Shown: positions 10,875 to 20,993 of the stretch, one piece after another
Layout of the letters: each line of letters starts with the position of its first letter
How positions within the stretch are numbered: position 1 is the first letter of the stretch
From: Anthostomella pinea
Lineage: Eukaryota > Ascomycota > Sordariomycetes > Xylariales > Xylariaceae
NCBI GenBank assembly: GCA_963556695.1
Contig: CAUWAG010000010.1
Coordinates: 3,162,001-3,226,000, forward strand
Length of the DNA: 64,000 nucleotides
Direction: 5' to 3'
The notes under the pieces: model-generated
What the model saw: only the letters and a program-made list of their open reading frames with translations
What the model was told of the DNA's origin: nothing
The model's database searches: none
Made by a program: the position numbers and the translations under genes

Positions 10875-12516
10875 TTAATGCTGAGTCGCGGCTCGCAGCC
10901 TTTCCAAGCTCGTCTCATAACACGCCGGAACCCCAGTCTCAGAAAAGGGGCACCCATCCTCCATCACCTTGACGAGTCCCTTCGCGCAGAGCAGCACATT
11001 GGGCATGCCATATCCCTCGAACCCAGCACAGATAAGAAGACCAGGCTTCCCCGGTACCTCCCCGACATGCGGTGCCTCGTCCGTGGTATTCTGCAAAAAT
11101 CCCGATCAGTTACGATACGTTTCAATGCCCACAAGTCACCCAAACGCATGGATCACAGCACCGGGCATCCCTCCCCGGCAGGCTGGCTTGCGTAGGTACG
11201 GTACAACTCACCTCCATAATCCCCGTCCAGACCTTCTCAACCCTCCCCTCCACGTCCTCCCAGCCCAGCAGCATCTTCCCCGCCCAGGCCGCGAAATACG
11301 GCACCGCCGGCTCGATCAGCGACGCGTCATCCACCGTCCGCAACCACAGCCCCTCCTGGCCTGGGATGCGAAAGCTGCTCCGCGCGCCGCCGACGATGAC
11401 ACTGCCGTCGAGCTGCATCCCGTAGTAGCTCTCCATCGACCCCGGGCTCCTCACACAGATGCCGCACGAGGCCAGGGGCTGTCTCGGCGGCGACGCTGAG
11501 TCCGATTCGGAGGAAGGGACGGCGGCTACTGGCACGATTCGCGCGCAGGTCCCGCGGTTGGTGTAGATAGCGTGCTTGTATTCCAGCAGCACAGCGCCCG
11601 TGTACGCATTCGTACCAAAGACCACCCGCCGCGCTCTCGTCGACCCGCGCGGCGTCTTCAGTGTCCAGTAGCCGTCGGGGTCCGGCGTCTGGGAGACCTC
11701 CTGGACCGACGTGTTCGTCTGCAGGTTGGCGCCATTCGCAATATCGAGCGCGAGGAGGTGCATCACCATCTTATAAGGCCTGGTAAGACGTCAATTTTGC
11801 AGACGACAGCAGGATAGAAGCTTGAGTATGGTTCCGCATACCATATAGTAGCAGCCGGAAACGTAAACAGCGCCCACGCCCCCTTGACCCCCGAGACGCT
11901 CTCGGCGTCCTCGGCGCCGTGGTACGTGACATGCTCCAGCGTCGGACACCCGAGTGCTACCATCTCATCGTACAGTTTCTTGGCCTTGGCCCCCTCGGCG
12001 TCGTCCACGAACGCGCATCCCGACGTCACGGGCGTGAGGTCGCATGCGATGCCCTCGTCGCGCACGAGCGCCGTCACGGCCTCCGCGTTGGCGAGCTCAA
12101 AGAGGCCGACTTCGTTCGCGATGGCGAGGCCCCGCATTTGCAGGCACCTCGCCACGCCGCTGAAGACGTCGGGGCGGAGGTGGCCGCCTGGGTGCGCTGT
12201 CAGTCAACGTGCTCGACATGGATTGTACGAGCTCGTGGTCCATTGGCATAAGGAGGTAGAAGAGTCTGTGTAGGACGCACCATTCCGACCAGTCGCGCCG
12301 GAGCAGGCCTGTCTGGCCTCCAGGATCGTGACGCTCGGCTTGGACGGGGTCGGGGCTATCCTTCAGCAGGTAGTAAGCCAGCGACGCGCCCGCAAAGCCG
12401 GCGCCTACAATGACGATGTCCTGTTTGTCGGGTAGCTCCGGCGTGCTGCGATGGGAGTCGAGATCGTGGAGTTCCGTCCGCCAGTGAGGGAGGGTAGAGT
12501 TGGGTACGGGAAACAT
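10875..12516 (-). pseudogene. DAO-family FAD-dependent oxidoreductase with a frameshift in exon 1
   Basis: Member of the glycine/D-amino-acid oxidase (DAO) fold, which oxidises amines or amino acids with FAD. Exons are 12281..12516, 11842..12196, 11212..11779 and 10875..11090; introns are 84, 62 and 121 bp with GTGCGT, GTATGC and GTGAGT donors and CAG acceptors. The start MFPVP at 12516 is preferred; an upstream ATG at 12573 is in frame. Exon 1 carries the dinucleotide-binding motif DIVIVGAGFAGASLAYYLL. It then has to change frame by one base to reach the conserved TILEARQACSGATGRN segment. The simplest explanation is one extra C in a run of four at 12352..12355. With that base discounted, the exons total 458 codons exactly, and the C-terminus (GFEGYGMPNVLLCAKGLVK) is intact. 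It is either a recent pseudogene or a sequencing error. Confidence 0.8.
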
Positions 12517-12573
12517 GATGTCCGGAGTAGGTATCGCACTTGACGCAGCTAGAGTTGATGAGAGGTTTGGCAC

Positions 12574-13353
12574 TCAGAAAACCCGATCATGATGATGAAA
12601 AGGCGGCGTATGGCGTATACTAATACAGACCCGCCATCGTCTGAGACTCGTCAGCACGCACTCATCGTCACCAGATTCGCAATGCCCAACACGCGGCTGC
12701 TCGGCTTCGGCTTCGGAAAGGCAGTTCCCTAGCTGGACTCCTGTAGGTCAAAGTGGAACCCCTCCGGATGCACCTATCATGATGTAGATACCATCCTGCG
12801 TACACCGGAACAGGGCTGACAGGGAAACCAGCCTTCCCACAAATGGTATGCGCCGATGCTGAATGGCGGCGCGGGTGGCAAAGTCCTTGGTCGACTTCGG
12901 ATGTTGACCATCCAGGACCGCACCCCTAGGTCCGCTCGCAATCACAGCAAGAGGAGACGTGTGCGGCCACGTACGAGGACAAACGTCAACGGATGTCGAA
13001 GCCTCTGTTGTGACTCAGAGCTCGATCATACGCCCAACTATCAAGCTCATGTCTTTGAAAAAGCCGGCCTCAGCTTGTGCTGTGCCGTCATAATGGCCAG
13101 ACACTTGGCAAAGATGAGTATGCCGATGGCGACCAGGGTCCCGTAGCACGCAATGAGATGCGAAACAGCTCAATGCCGGGCTTCAAGTAAATACCAGGAT
13201 TGGTAGGTATTTGGCCTTGTTATGGTGATATACAATCAGTTTAGGAACGCCGACTCTATGCTGCACAATGCCTATAATGCCTGGCCAGTGGGTATACCAA
13301 AACGCCATCGCCAAAATCAACCGCCGAGGTGATATTCACAACATAGACAAGTT
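12574..13353. other. Intergenic region between KIN17 and the DAO gene
   Basis: Upstream of the DAO oxidoreductase and 3' of KIN17. No family-like coding sequence or RNA gene was recognised. Confidence 0.5.
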
Positions 13354-14364
13354 CTATGTTCTCTGCCGCTTGTTGGAGGGTCCGCCGAAGCCCGAGTTCT
13401 CCCGCGACCTCTTCCTCTCTAGTTCGGCCTTCATGATACGTTCCGCCTCGCTCATCTTCTTCGGCTGTTCGAAAACCGAAGCTTTCTTCGGCCCTCCTTT
13501 CAGGGCATTCTTCTTGGCCGCAGCGAAGACGTTTTTTGTTTGAGGTTTTTCGGTCATCTTCATGGAGATAGGTGCAGCAGCAGGTTTTTCCGTAGATGCA
13601 GCTTCGCTTGGAGCGTCTGTCGGCTCTTGCTTTGGTGCCTCGCCCTCTTTGTCTGGCGAGTTCGATGTAGGCGCATTCGGTTGCGCTGTCGACGAGCCCG
13701 CGTCTGATGATGGCTTCGGTTTCGCGCCAAAGGAGAGCTTGACCTTCTCTCCATCTTGTCTCTTCAGTTCCCTGTCTGCTGTGTCTTCAGCATCGTCCTC
13801 CTCGCGGTGACCGGCATCCTTCTTCGCGCGACGTATTTGCTCCCGAAGCATCATCTGCTCGCGCTCCTCATCACCCTTATCTTGCTTCTCCTTCCTCCGT
13901 ATAGCCTCCTTCCTGCGCAGCGCATCGGGTGAGTCGTCGATCCAGGCGATGTGAAGGCCCTTCTCCGTCTCTTCGACTCGGCAGATACCTTCCATTCCCA
14001 GGTGTTTCGCGAACTCGGTGAGCGACGGCCATTTGGTGGCGTTCATGTGGACGTGTTCCTTGTTTGCGATGTAGTTCTGGTAGAAGTGGTTGATCTGCAC
14101 CTGCTTCTCGCCGTGACTCGTGCGCAGCAGGTGGACGAAGTCCTTGAGGAACTGGTTGCTGTAGTCGCTGAGGAACTTCTTTGTGTCCTGGCCGACCAGC
14201 AGCATTTGGCGCACATGCGCCTCGCTCATCGTGTGCTGCTTGAATCCATTCTCGTCTCGCATTTGCCGCTCGCATACCTGGCAGTACCATCGCAGTCGCT
14301 GCAAGCCTTTGGCTTTCATTCGATTGCTCAGGTCCTTCGTTGAGCCAGCTTCTGCTTTCGGCAT
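13354..14364 (-). CDS. KIN17: KIN17/Rts2-type zinc-finger nucleic-acid-binding protein
   Basis: Single-exon frame of 336 aa. KIN17 is a conserved nuclear DNA/RNA-binding protein linked to replication, DNA repair and pre-mRNA processing. The N-terminus shows the near-invariant block KGLQRLRWYCQVC; the C2H2 finger uses Cys28, Cys31, His44 and His50, the spacing known in human KIN17. The conserved winged-helix middle domain follows to about residue 178 (FLKDFVHLLRTSHGEKQVQ, NHFYQNYIANKEHVHMNATK, WPSLTEFAKHLG). A charged coiled stretch (RRKEAIRRKEKQDK) and a low-complexity Ser/Pro/Lys tail complete it. The C-terminal tandem SH3-like module of the animal protein is absent, as in other fungal versions. 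The ATG is the first in frame and precedes the conserved block by the expected distance. Confidence 0.93.
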   Translation of the reverse strand: MPKAEAGSTKDLSNRMKAKGLQRLRWYCQVCERQMRDENGFKQHTMSEAHVRQMLLVGQDTKKFLSDYSNQFLKDFVHLLRTSHGEKQVQINHFYQNYIANKEHVHMNATKWPSLTEFAKHLGMEGICRVEETEKGLHIAWIDDSPDALRRKEAIRRKEKQDKGDEEREQMMLREQIRRAKKDAGHREEDDAEDTADRELKRQDGEKVKLSFGAKPKPSSDAGSSTAQPNAPTSNSPDKEGEAPKQEPTDAPSEAASTEKPAAAPISMKMTEKPQTKNVFAAAKKNALKGGPKKASVFEQPKKMSEAERIMKAELERKRSRENSGFGGPSNKRQRT

Positions 14365-15124
14365 GACGGCGGTTGTAGGAGGACGACCGGAGTTGGTAGT
14401 CCTTTGGCTTCTCGTGGGTTGCTCGAATGTTCAGTTGCGTGCGACGCTGGCACAGTGGGAGTCAACAATCAAAAGAGGTTCGAGATCCACAGCGAAAGGG
14501 TTGGCAAGTTGGCGAAGGGTGGCGGCGGCGAGTCTATCGATAAGGTGAGGTCCTGCAGCTGGTTGCCAGCTGACGCAAAGTTAGCCGACGTGCTGCCATT
14601 GATGCCCCTGAACGTCAACCACTCACCATTACTTGATTCACTTCGAACGAGCTACCTCTGAAAAAACCATAATAGCCATTATCAAACGATACGAGAAATC
14701 CCGATTTCTATTGTTCTATAATTCCACTCCTCTACATCAATTCCTCCCAGTTGACGTCCACGATGCTTGTTCCTCGAACCGGTAGCTTCTTCTTCTGACT
14801 CCGAAAGAAAATGTATCACTCTTGCTCATCTAGCGCGCCCTCCCTTCTTCTCCTTCTTCTGCTTCTTCTGCTTCTTCTGCTTCTTCTGCTTCATCGCCCC
14901 TGATTGTGAAAAGAAAATACTGGAGCTCTGACTCCGAAAGAAAATGTATCAATCTTGTTCATCCAGCGCGCCCTCCATTCTTCTTCTTCACCGCCGATTG
15001 TAAAAGGAAAGTACTAGAACTCTGATACCGAAAGAAATTGTATCAATCTTGCTCATCCAGCGCGCCTTCCCTTCTTCTTCATCTATCCCCAACATACGTC
15101 TGCCACGCCATGTCTGACACAGCA
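14365..15124. other. Intergenic region with diverged tandem repeats
   Basis: Lies between the KIN17 start and the 3' end of the Cys/His-rich gene. The right half is filled by the repeats listed separately; the left half is the KIN17 promoter. Confidence 0.6.
14794..15105 (+). repeat. Three diverged tandem copies of a ~94-bp unit
   Basis: Copies start at 14794, 14927 and 15021, each opening with tctga(c/t)(t/a)ccgaaagaaa, then tgtatca(c/a)tcttg(c/t)tcat and ccagcgcgcc. The first copy is longer (133 bp) because a cttcttctg run is expanded near 14845-14890. They lie just 3' of the minus-strand Cys/His-rich gene, so they may be part of its 3' untranslated region. Confidence 0.85.
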
Positions 15125-15961
15125 CTAGTGTCGTCGTCTACCTCTTTTGTTAGACCCTTCCGGAGACGATTCTCTTCCGTGCCGCCCATGACCTCGTCGG
15201 TGCTCCTCGGAAGAACTCTGTTCTGCTGCGGGAGCCTGGAGACCACCCGGATACTCGTACTGCGTCGTGGCTAAACTTGGGCCTGCCAGATAAGGATTTA
15301 CTGAATACCCAAGGTGCGAACTCCCGTCGTACCCTGCCAGGCCTGAGCCGACCACAGGCGAAATGGGGTTGGCGATTGCATTCATTGAATACGAGGGTGT
15401 AGACGAATAGGGGCTGGGGTTGAAATTGGTGTTTGTATTCACTGAATACGAGGGATCAGTACCTCCGTACTGACGTGTCCGGTCGCTGGGCTGCCGACTG
15501 CCAGGCCCGAACCACATTTCTAAGCTCTCGGCGGCCTGCGCGCTCAGTGGGCCCTGGAAGTTGTGTCCAAATATTGCAGCGTTCGCCAGCGTCTGTTGGC
15601 CCGGAAAGACTTGATCTGTGTACGAGCCAGAGCTAGACTGCCCATACGGGTCCCCGTACTGCATTTGGCCTCCATATTCGGGGGGGTTGGGCATGGCTGA
15701 GTGGAGGGCGTTGGCCGTGGCTCGCATTGCGTTGATAGCTGATGAATCGTAAATCCTCGTAAAGCCATATATTGCTTTGAGAACAGCCCCGATCGTTCTC
15801 GAGAAACAAGCGTCTCTCTGCTCTCTGGTTTCGAACCGTGGTGGTGCTAGAGCGTTGCCGCCGCCCTTGGAGACCTGCACAGCTGCCGATGCCAAAGCTA
15901 CATGATGGTAGCGGCCGCCGTGCTGGGGGCAGAGCTGATCGGGGTATACTGCCGGCGCCAT
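15125..15961 (-). CDS. Hypothetical protein, downstream half of a stop-split Cys/His-rich gene
   Basis: Open frame of 278 codons with no family I recognise. It opens with LCPQHGGRYHH, echoing CQHGG and CKRHGG motifs in the frame just upstream. A helical segment follows (REQRDACFSRTIGAVLKAIY), then a Tyr/Ser/Pro/Asn-rich disordered region with NTNTNFNPSPYSS and SYSMNAIANPIS. The C-terminus is basic (EEHRRGHGRHGRE, KRGRRRH) and could be nuclear. The frame is in phase with the 185-aa frame at 16016..16573 (612 nt between start codons) and the two are separated only by one TAA. The 18 codons between that TAA and this ATG are open and look coding. I read the pair as a single gene interrupted by a stop, but two independent genes cannot be excluded. 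Confidence 0.5.
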   Translation of the reverse strand: MAPAVYPDQLCPQHGGRYHHVALASAAVQVSKGGGNALAPPRFETREQRDACFSRTIGAVLKAIYGFTRIYDSSAINAMRATANALHSAMPNPPEYGGQMQYGDPYGQSSSGSYTDQVFPGQQTLANAAIFGHNFQGPLSAQAAESLEMWFGPGSRQPSDRTRQYGGTDPSYSVNTNTNFNPSPYSSTPSYSMNAIANPISPVVGSGLAGYDGSSHLGYSVNPYLAGPSLATTQYEYPGGLQAPAAEQSSSEEHRRGHGRHGRESSPEGSNKRGRRRH

Positions 15962-16015
15962 GAGAGCCAGCTCCTCACAATCGAAGCGGGCTTTGAACCC
16001 GTTTTTGAACGCCCT

Positions 16016-16573
16016 TTAATGAGATTTGCAGTTCTTGCCAAGTAGGTTGTTCGCCCCATCCTTGTCTATCTCACCAGGCAGAACGACCAGCCATACACCA
16101 TTGACCAATTCTGGATCCGCGGCACATTTAGGGCATTCGTAGATAATTTCTTGAACAACGCAGCGTGCGGTAACGTGTTCGCCTGCCCATAGGCTCGGAA
16201 CCATATCTGCAATTCTCGCAGCATCGTGCAAGTTTCCGGTTGTCAGGAATATGGGGTCGTCCTCCTCTTTCAGTCCTCCATGTCGCTTGCATCTTATGAC
16301 TTTGACAATAGGCAGCAACTCGTCCTCGCGCCTGTATTTAGGGCACATTCGTCGGTCGTCACGCCCGACACACTCTTTACGCAATTGGCCGATGCGTCCT
16401 CCGTGTTGGCAATAGCCACCTTCCTGGTAGAATCTCCTAGTGGCTTCGTCTCTGTGGCCAGACTTCACCGTCAGCCATATACCACCTGGGATTATATCCA
16501 ATTTATCGCATGCAAGGCACTTGTACTGGACAGTCCTATGGTGACAGACAGTGTAACCGCGGATCCCAGACAT
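16016..16573 (-). CDS. Hypothetical Cys/His-rich protein, upstream half of a stop-split gene
   Basis: Open frame of 185 codons, family not recognised. Cys-rich elements recur: CHH near the start, CLAC, GGYCQHGG, MCPKY, IRCKRHGG and YECPKC, which suggests several zinc-binding ribbons or knuckles. Two GG(I/V)WL(T/V)V-like segments (PGGIWLTVKSG and NGVWLVVLPG) hint at an internal duplication. No signal peptide or membrane segment is visible. It ends with TAA at 16016..16018, after which the same frame stays open into the 278-codon frame downstream. Function unknown. Confidence 0.55.
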   Translation of the reverse strand: MSGIRGYTVCHHRTVQYKCLACDKLDIIPGGIWLTVKSGHRDEATRRFYQEGGYCQHGGRIGQLRKECVGRDDRRMCPKYRREDELLPIVKVIRCKRHGGLKEEDDPIFLTTGNLHDAARIADMVPSLWAGEHVTARCVVQEIIYECPKCAADPELVNGVWLVVLPGEIDKDGANNLLGKNCKSH

Positions 16574-17191
16574 TGTTCGTTTGTCAGGTAAAGTTGTGGT
16601 CGGGAGTCGTGCCGAGGAAACCGTGTCGTACGTTAAAAATGGTCGAATTAGAGTAGGTTAGGCTGATAGTGTCGGATGCGCTTTTGGTACGTCAATGTCT
16701 GGAGTACAGCAGAGCGGTCGTTATCTTTATACTTGGAAGACCACGCGAATATCCCATGTGCCTTGCCACCTGTTCGTACAGGTGACACGACCGAAATAAC
16801 AAAGAAAGGGGGTGATTCAGCGACTAGAGTCTGTGGTCTCCTTCGATTCACACAACTATCGTACATGTGATTTGTTGACTAGAGTTTGCGTTTTTCTGCG
16901 ATTCAAACGAGTATCGTACCTGTGATTCACAAGCCGGTAACGTGGAGTCGCCGTCTGAACTTTTTCATCCCGACTTCAGCACCGAGACCTGATGCGGGCA
17001 GCTATGCGGAAGGTCACTCAAATAAAGGCAAACTAGGGGACATATGTGACGGCCCTGATGACCAAGAAAAGTTCTTTTAAGCAAACATCCAGGTACTATC
17101 CGATAGCAGCGAGGCAAGCCAGGAATAAGAACAATGAGGATGATGTGGAAGTGGTGTTCATCCAAAATGCCGCTAGAGCCTGGACCAACTG
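16574..17191. other. Intergenic region left of the Fot1-like element
   Basis: Promoter side of the Cys/His-rich gene. Two related stretches, gactagagt(c/t)tg near 16823 and 16878, are followed by similar gattca(c/a)ac and tatcgtac(a/c)tgtgatt segments, a small diverged direct repeat of about 55 bp. No gene was recognised. Confidence 0.45.
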
Positions 17192-17193
17192 TA

Positions 17194-17234
17194 ACATCTC
17201 CCACCCCCCTGCGGACCACCCCCCCCGCGGACCA
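17194..17234 (+). repeat. Left terminal inverted repeat of the decayed Fot1-like element
   Basis: Begins acatctcccacccccctgcg and holds two copies of gcggacca separated by a C run. It matches the right end in inverse orientation with only a few differences in the C tracts. Confidence 0.9.
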
Positions 17235-17365
17235 GCGCGTTCTGACCCACAAACGCGTAATTCACCAACCACCAGGATTATGGTGATCCACCATCTACAC
17301 CATCACTTTTGCATCTTTTTTTTCACAAAGCACACTATTTGAATCCTTATCCACTGCTGAATCTC

Positions 17366-18951
17366 ATGATGTCATTTTACGACCGTCAAATAAAAGCTGA
17401 AGCCGCCATTTTGGCCATCCAACGCGGAGCTCCAGTCCGCTCGTCAGCCCTCGAATGGCAAATCAGTCACTCGTACGTCAACCGACGAATCTCTGGCACC
17501 CCAACGCGGAATAAGACCAGCGCTCTCCAATAGGCTCTCTCACCGTATCTCGAACATAAGCTGGCAAGCTGGGCCCTGGGGCAAGCACGGCTAGGGTATT
17601 CTCCGGCGGTCTCTAAGTTCCGTCTCATGGCCCAGCGGATGCTCCATGCCACCGGGGATGCTCAAGAATTAGGGAAAAATTGGGCATCCAAGTTCCTGTC
17701 TCGAAACCTGGAAGTCAAGATAATGAAGTCTCGTGTTATCGACTACAACCGAGTGAATGGTGCTATAGCGGCAAATATCAATATTTTTTTTGATCAGTGT
17801 GACGCCCCTGACGTGGTTAACCTCATGCCAGCACGCTGGTACAACGTCGACAAAATGGGAATCGCCCAGAGGGTTGGGGACTCCCATTGGGTGGTCTCCG
17901 AGGCCTCTGGCAACGTGGCTATGAAGAAAGGGGTCGAGAAGGGTGAATAGATAACTGCCCTAGAGTGTGTGAACGGATCTGGTGAGACCTTGCCGCCGCT
18001 GGTGATTCTTAAGGGGGTTAACGTACAAGCCCAGTGATTTAGCAACCAAAACAAGGGCAAATTCACCGATTAGAGGTTTATTACGTCGCTTAATGGATGG
18101 ACCTCGAATCCCATTGCGTTAGAATGGCTTCAACGTATCTTTATTCCTCACATTCGGGAGGTCCACGGCAACACATGGGTGGTTTTGGTGTGTGATGGCC
18201 ACGACTCCCACACGAATGACGAGTTCTAGCCACCTGCTTGAGAAATAAGGTATGGTTGATCTTTTATGAACCTTACTGCTCCCATGTAGTCCAGGTATTA
18301 GATGTAGGAGTCTTCAATTTGGTGAAGAAGAGGTTGAAGACCTTACTCCAGGAGACGCCCAGCGGCCGTCTGGGACTCAGGCCATCTAAGGAGGAGGTTT
18401 TGGAGTGCTACGAGCAGGCCCGGAAGGACACAATGACGCTCCTCAACATCAGAATTGCCTGGAAAAAGACTGGGATTGTTCCTCGCAACAGAGTGGAGGC
18501 ATTGAAGTCAAAATATGTGATTCTGGAGGACAAGGGGGTGGCCAAGGCACGCCAGAGGGACCCTAAGGCTTCCGAGCGAGCCACAACACCAGATTTTCTC
18601 GAGATGGTAGCTAAAACCATTATCACAACACCCTCTGGAAGCCAGGCTTTGCGGGAAAGTGCTCGAAAGCTCGAAAGAAAGGACCCTTCCTTTGGGGGGC
18701 CTTCTGAGCGCTTGTTGGTACGGAAGGCTGGCAAGGCCATGGATGTTCAGGCTGCTACCATTACAAATCTACGGGCCAAATGTGAGCTACTTGAGGCTCA
18801 AGTGGCTAAAAAGGCTAATACCACTCGAAAAGCAGTCAAACCAACACCAGGGGAACGATTCGTCACAATGGCTAATATAAGGGAGGCCAAAATAGAGCTG
18901 AGGAACAGGAGGGTCTATAGGGACTCCGCTGCAGGCGAAGAGGTCCCATAA
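17366..18951 (+). pseudogene. Fot1/pogo-family transposase, inactivated
   Basis: The frame from MMSFYDRQIKAE carries a Psq-type helix-turn-helix, a CENP-B-like second DNA-binding part (NWASKFLSRN) and DDE-fold blocks: YNVDK with the first Asp, ECVNGSGETLPPLVILKG, LNGWTSN, VCDGHDSH with the second Asp, and VLDVGVFNLVKK with the third. In-frame stops are TAG 17531, TAG 17948, TGA 18035, TAG 18071 and TAG 18227. Just after the last, one base is missing, so the C-terminal part (18238..18951) is in another frame. The stops at 18035 and 18071 fall where relatives have Trp (TGG to TGA or TAG), the pattern expected of RIP. It shares domain order with the intact element at 35.4-37.7 kb but not close sequence identity. 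Confidence 0.88.
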
Positions 18952-19089
18952 GAGGTCTCTGGTGAAGATTTAGGGTCGGAATCGGATTCTGGGAGCTGTA
19001 TTATGGTTAGAACACCACGACCTTAGTGTATTTAGCAACTGTGGTGGTTGTAGATGGCTTCATCTGAATGAGAGTGGTGTGGTGTGGAG

Positions 19090-19130
19090 TGGTCCGTGGG
19101 GGGGTGGTCCGCAGGGGGGGGGTGAGATGT
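19090..19130 (-). repeat. Right terminal inverted repeat of the decayed Fot1-like element
   Basis: Reverse complement begins acatctcaccccccccctg and again holds two (g/a)cggacca motifs. A TA follows directly at 19131-19132, completing the target duplication. Confidence 0.9.
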
Positions 19131-19331
19131 TACCCTGCAAGATATTACCTACGGAGCCCAACAAGATATCCTACACCTCTCTGGTTATACCGAAGTCACG
19201 GGATATGCTAGGCTATACGAGGCTCGGCTATAGGTTTATTTTTCTTCTCGGGAGCTCTAACCTTCTCATCAACGAACGAACACGTGTATACGTGACGAAA
19301 AGCCACACAGCACTGCCCACAATCATCTTCT

Positions 19332-20993
19332 CTACACGCGCTCCTGCTCATACCTGGCCCAAGCCTCCCCAGCGGCCGCCTTAGCATCAAATCCCCAAAG
19401 CCACTCCCGAAAGAACGGATCAGCCAAGAAATTGGGATACCCAGCGCTGGGAACCTCGTTCAGAAACTCCCTGTCTCGCTCGTCCTTGAGAGGACCATCA
19501 GGCAACTGCCAGAGCCGGCTGGTCTTCAGACTCGCCCTGACGACGTGACCGGTTCTCTCCTTGCGCAGCCGCTGATAGACGTCGAGACAGTCGCGCACCT
19601 GCTGCTCGCTCTCGGTTTTGCCGAGGAGATGCGCGAGTATGGAGGCAGATTCGAAACCTAGCGCTGCGCCTTGTGCTCTCAAAGACACGCGCGGAAATTC
19701 AGTGTTAGCTTGCCAATGCTTCAAAGGGGAAGAGACCCTCCTAGCACTAGCGACTTCGCGCACAGCTCGAAATTAGATGACCTGGCAAGACTTACAGATA
19801 CGGCAAAACCTGATGCGCAGCATCCCCAACGATGCATAACCTCCCTGACGGATCAAGCCAAGGCGTCTCCTCGCCATCGCCCGGGTGCTCAAAGAACATC
19901 CAGCGCAGCGCATCGCCCCCAAGCTCCATCAGCTCGCGCAGATCCGGCTCCCAGGCCGCCAGGCCCTTCTTAAACTCCTCAAAGTCGACCTTCTGCGGGC
20001 CGAAGAACGCGTCTTTTGGGTCAGCCGACCACGGCCACGTGAACGCGATGTTAAACGTGCCGTCCCTTTCAACAAACCAGAGTTAGCAATTCCTCCTTTC
20101 AGATGCTATGAAGAGAAGCAAGGAGCTGGGATGCGTGTCTCGGAGCGACGTCTCCTAAGGTAGTTAGATGAGGGGATTCGCTCTGAAGGCGTAACCGTAA
20201 GGGGTAATGAAAGACTCTGAAATGCACTAACAGTCCGTACGTCACGGCCTGGCCCCCGGGGCCCAGCCACACGACGATGTTGGGCCGCTCGATCAGATGC
20301 CGCAGGCGCGGGCGCGCCATGATCGCCGCCTCGTCGACCAGGATCCGGTTGACCACCTTGCCATGCGGCACCACCGCCGGCTTGCCCCCCGTCACGGCCT
20401 CGCGAATAACCGAGTTGGCACCGTCGGCGCCGACGACGAGGTCCGCGTGGATGATCTCCTCGGACGGACCGGCGAGCCGCAGGACGCCGCCCGCCAGGTC
20501 CACGCCCGCGACGTCGATGCTGACGCCGTGCCGGATTACGACACCCCTCGCGATCGCCTCGGCGTACAGGATCCCGAGCAGGCGAGCGCGGTGAATCGTC
20601 ACGACGGGTGCGTCGTACTTTTCCGTGGCCTGCAGGAGGTCTTGCGTGTGCAGCACTTGGCCCGTCTTGTACTCCTTTAGGATGATGGCCTGCGGGAGGA
20701 TGGACACGGCCCGGACCTTGTCGTAGACGCCGAGGTCCTTCAGCACGCGCAGGGCGTTCGGGTGCAGCTGGATGCCGGCTCCGAGCTGCGCATCGCTTGT
20801 CAGCGATCGTGATATCGTGATATGAAGTTGGGGGTAGGTAACCCTCACTTACCGTGCCCAGAGTCAGGTCTTTTTGGAGAATTGTCACCTTGAAGCCATG
20901 GCGGCGCAATAGGATGCCACAGGCGAGTCCCACGAGGCCACTGCCAACGATACAGACGTAAAAATTGGTGCGGAACTCAGAATTGGTTGTCAT
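19332..20993 (-). CDS. FAD-dependent monooxygenase, salicylate hydroxylase-like
   Basis: Four exons: 20853..20993, 20232..20785, 19796..20065 and 19332..19677; introns are 67, 166 and 118 bp. The last acceptor (TTTGAG) is unusual but is the one that gives LPYLAQGAALGFESA. Total is 437 codons (436 aa). This group A flavin hydroxylase family uses NAD(P)H and O2 to hydroxylate or epoxidise aromatic and related substrates. Motifs: GSGLVG at residues 17-22 for the ADP of FAD, the DG motif VVGADGANSVIRE, and the GD motif GRLCIVGDAAHQVLPY. No signal peptide is seen, and no C-terminal membrane helix of the kind seen in PaxM-type meroterpenoid epoxidases. It ends 202 bp from the decayed transposon, and a UbiA prenyltransferase on the same strand lies 624 bp upstream. 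Substrate unknown. Confidence 0.88.

Larger units (their letters stand above)
17194..19130 (+). mobile_element. Decayed Fot1/pogo-type DNA transposon
   Basis: About 1.94 kb, bounded by 41-bp terminal inverted repeats and a TA duplication (17192-17193 and 19131-19132). The interior is a Fot1/pogo-like transposase frame broken by stops and one frameshift, so it is non-autonomous. Fot1/pogo elements insert at TA and move by cut and paste. Confidence 0.9.
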
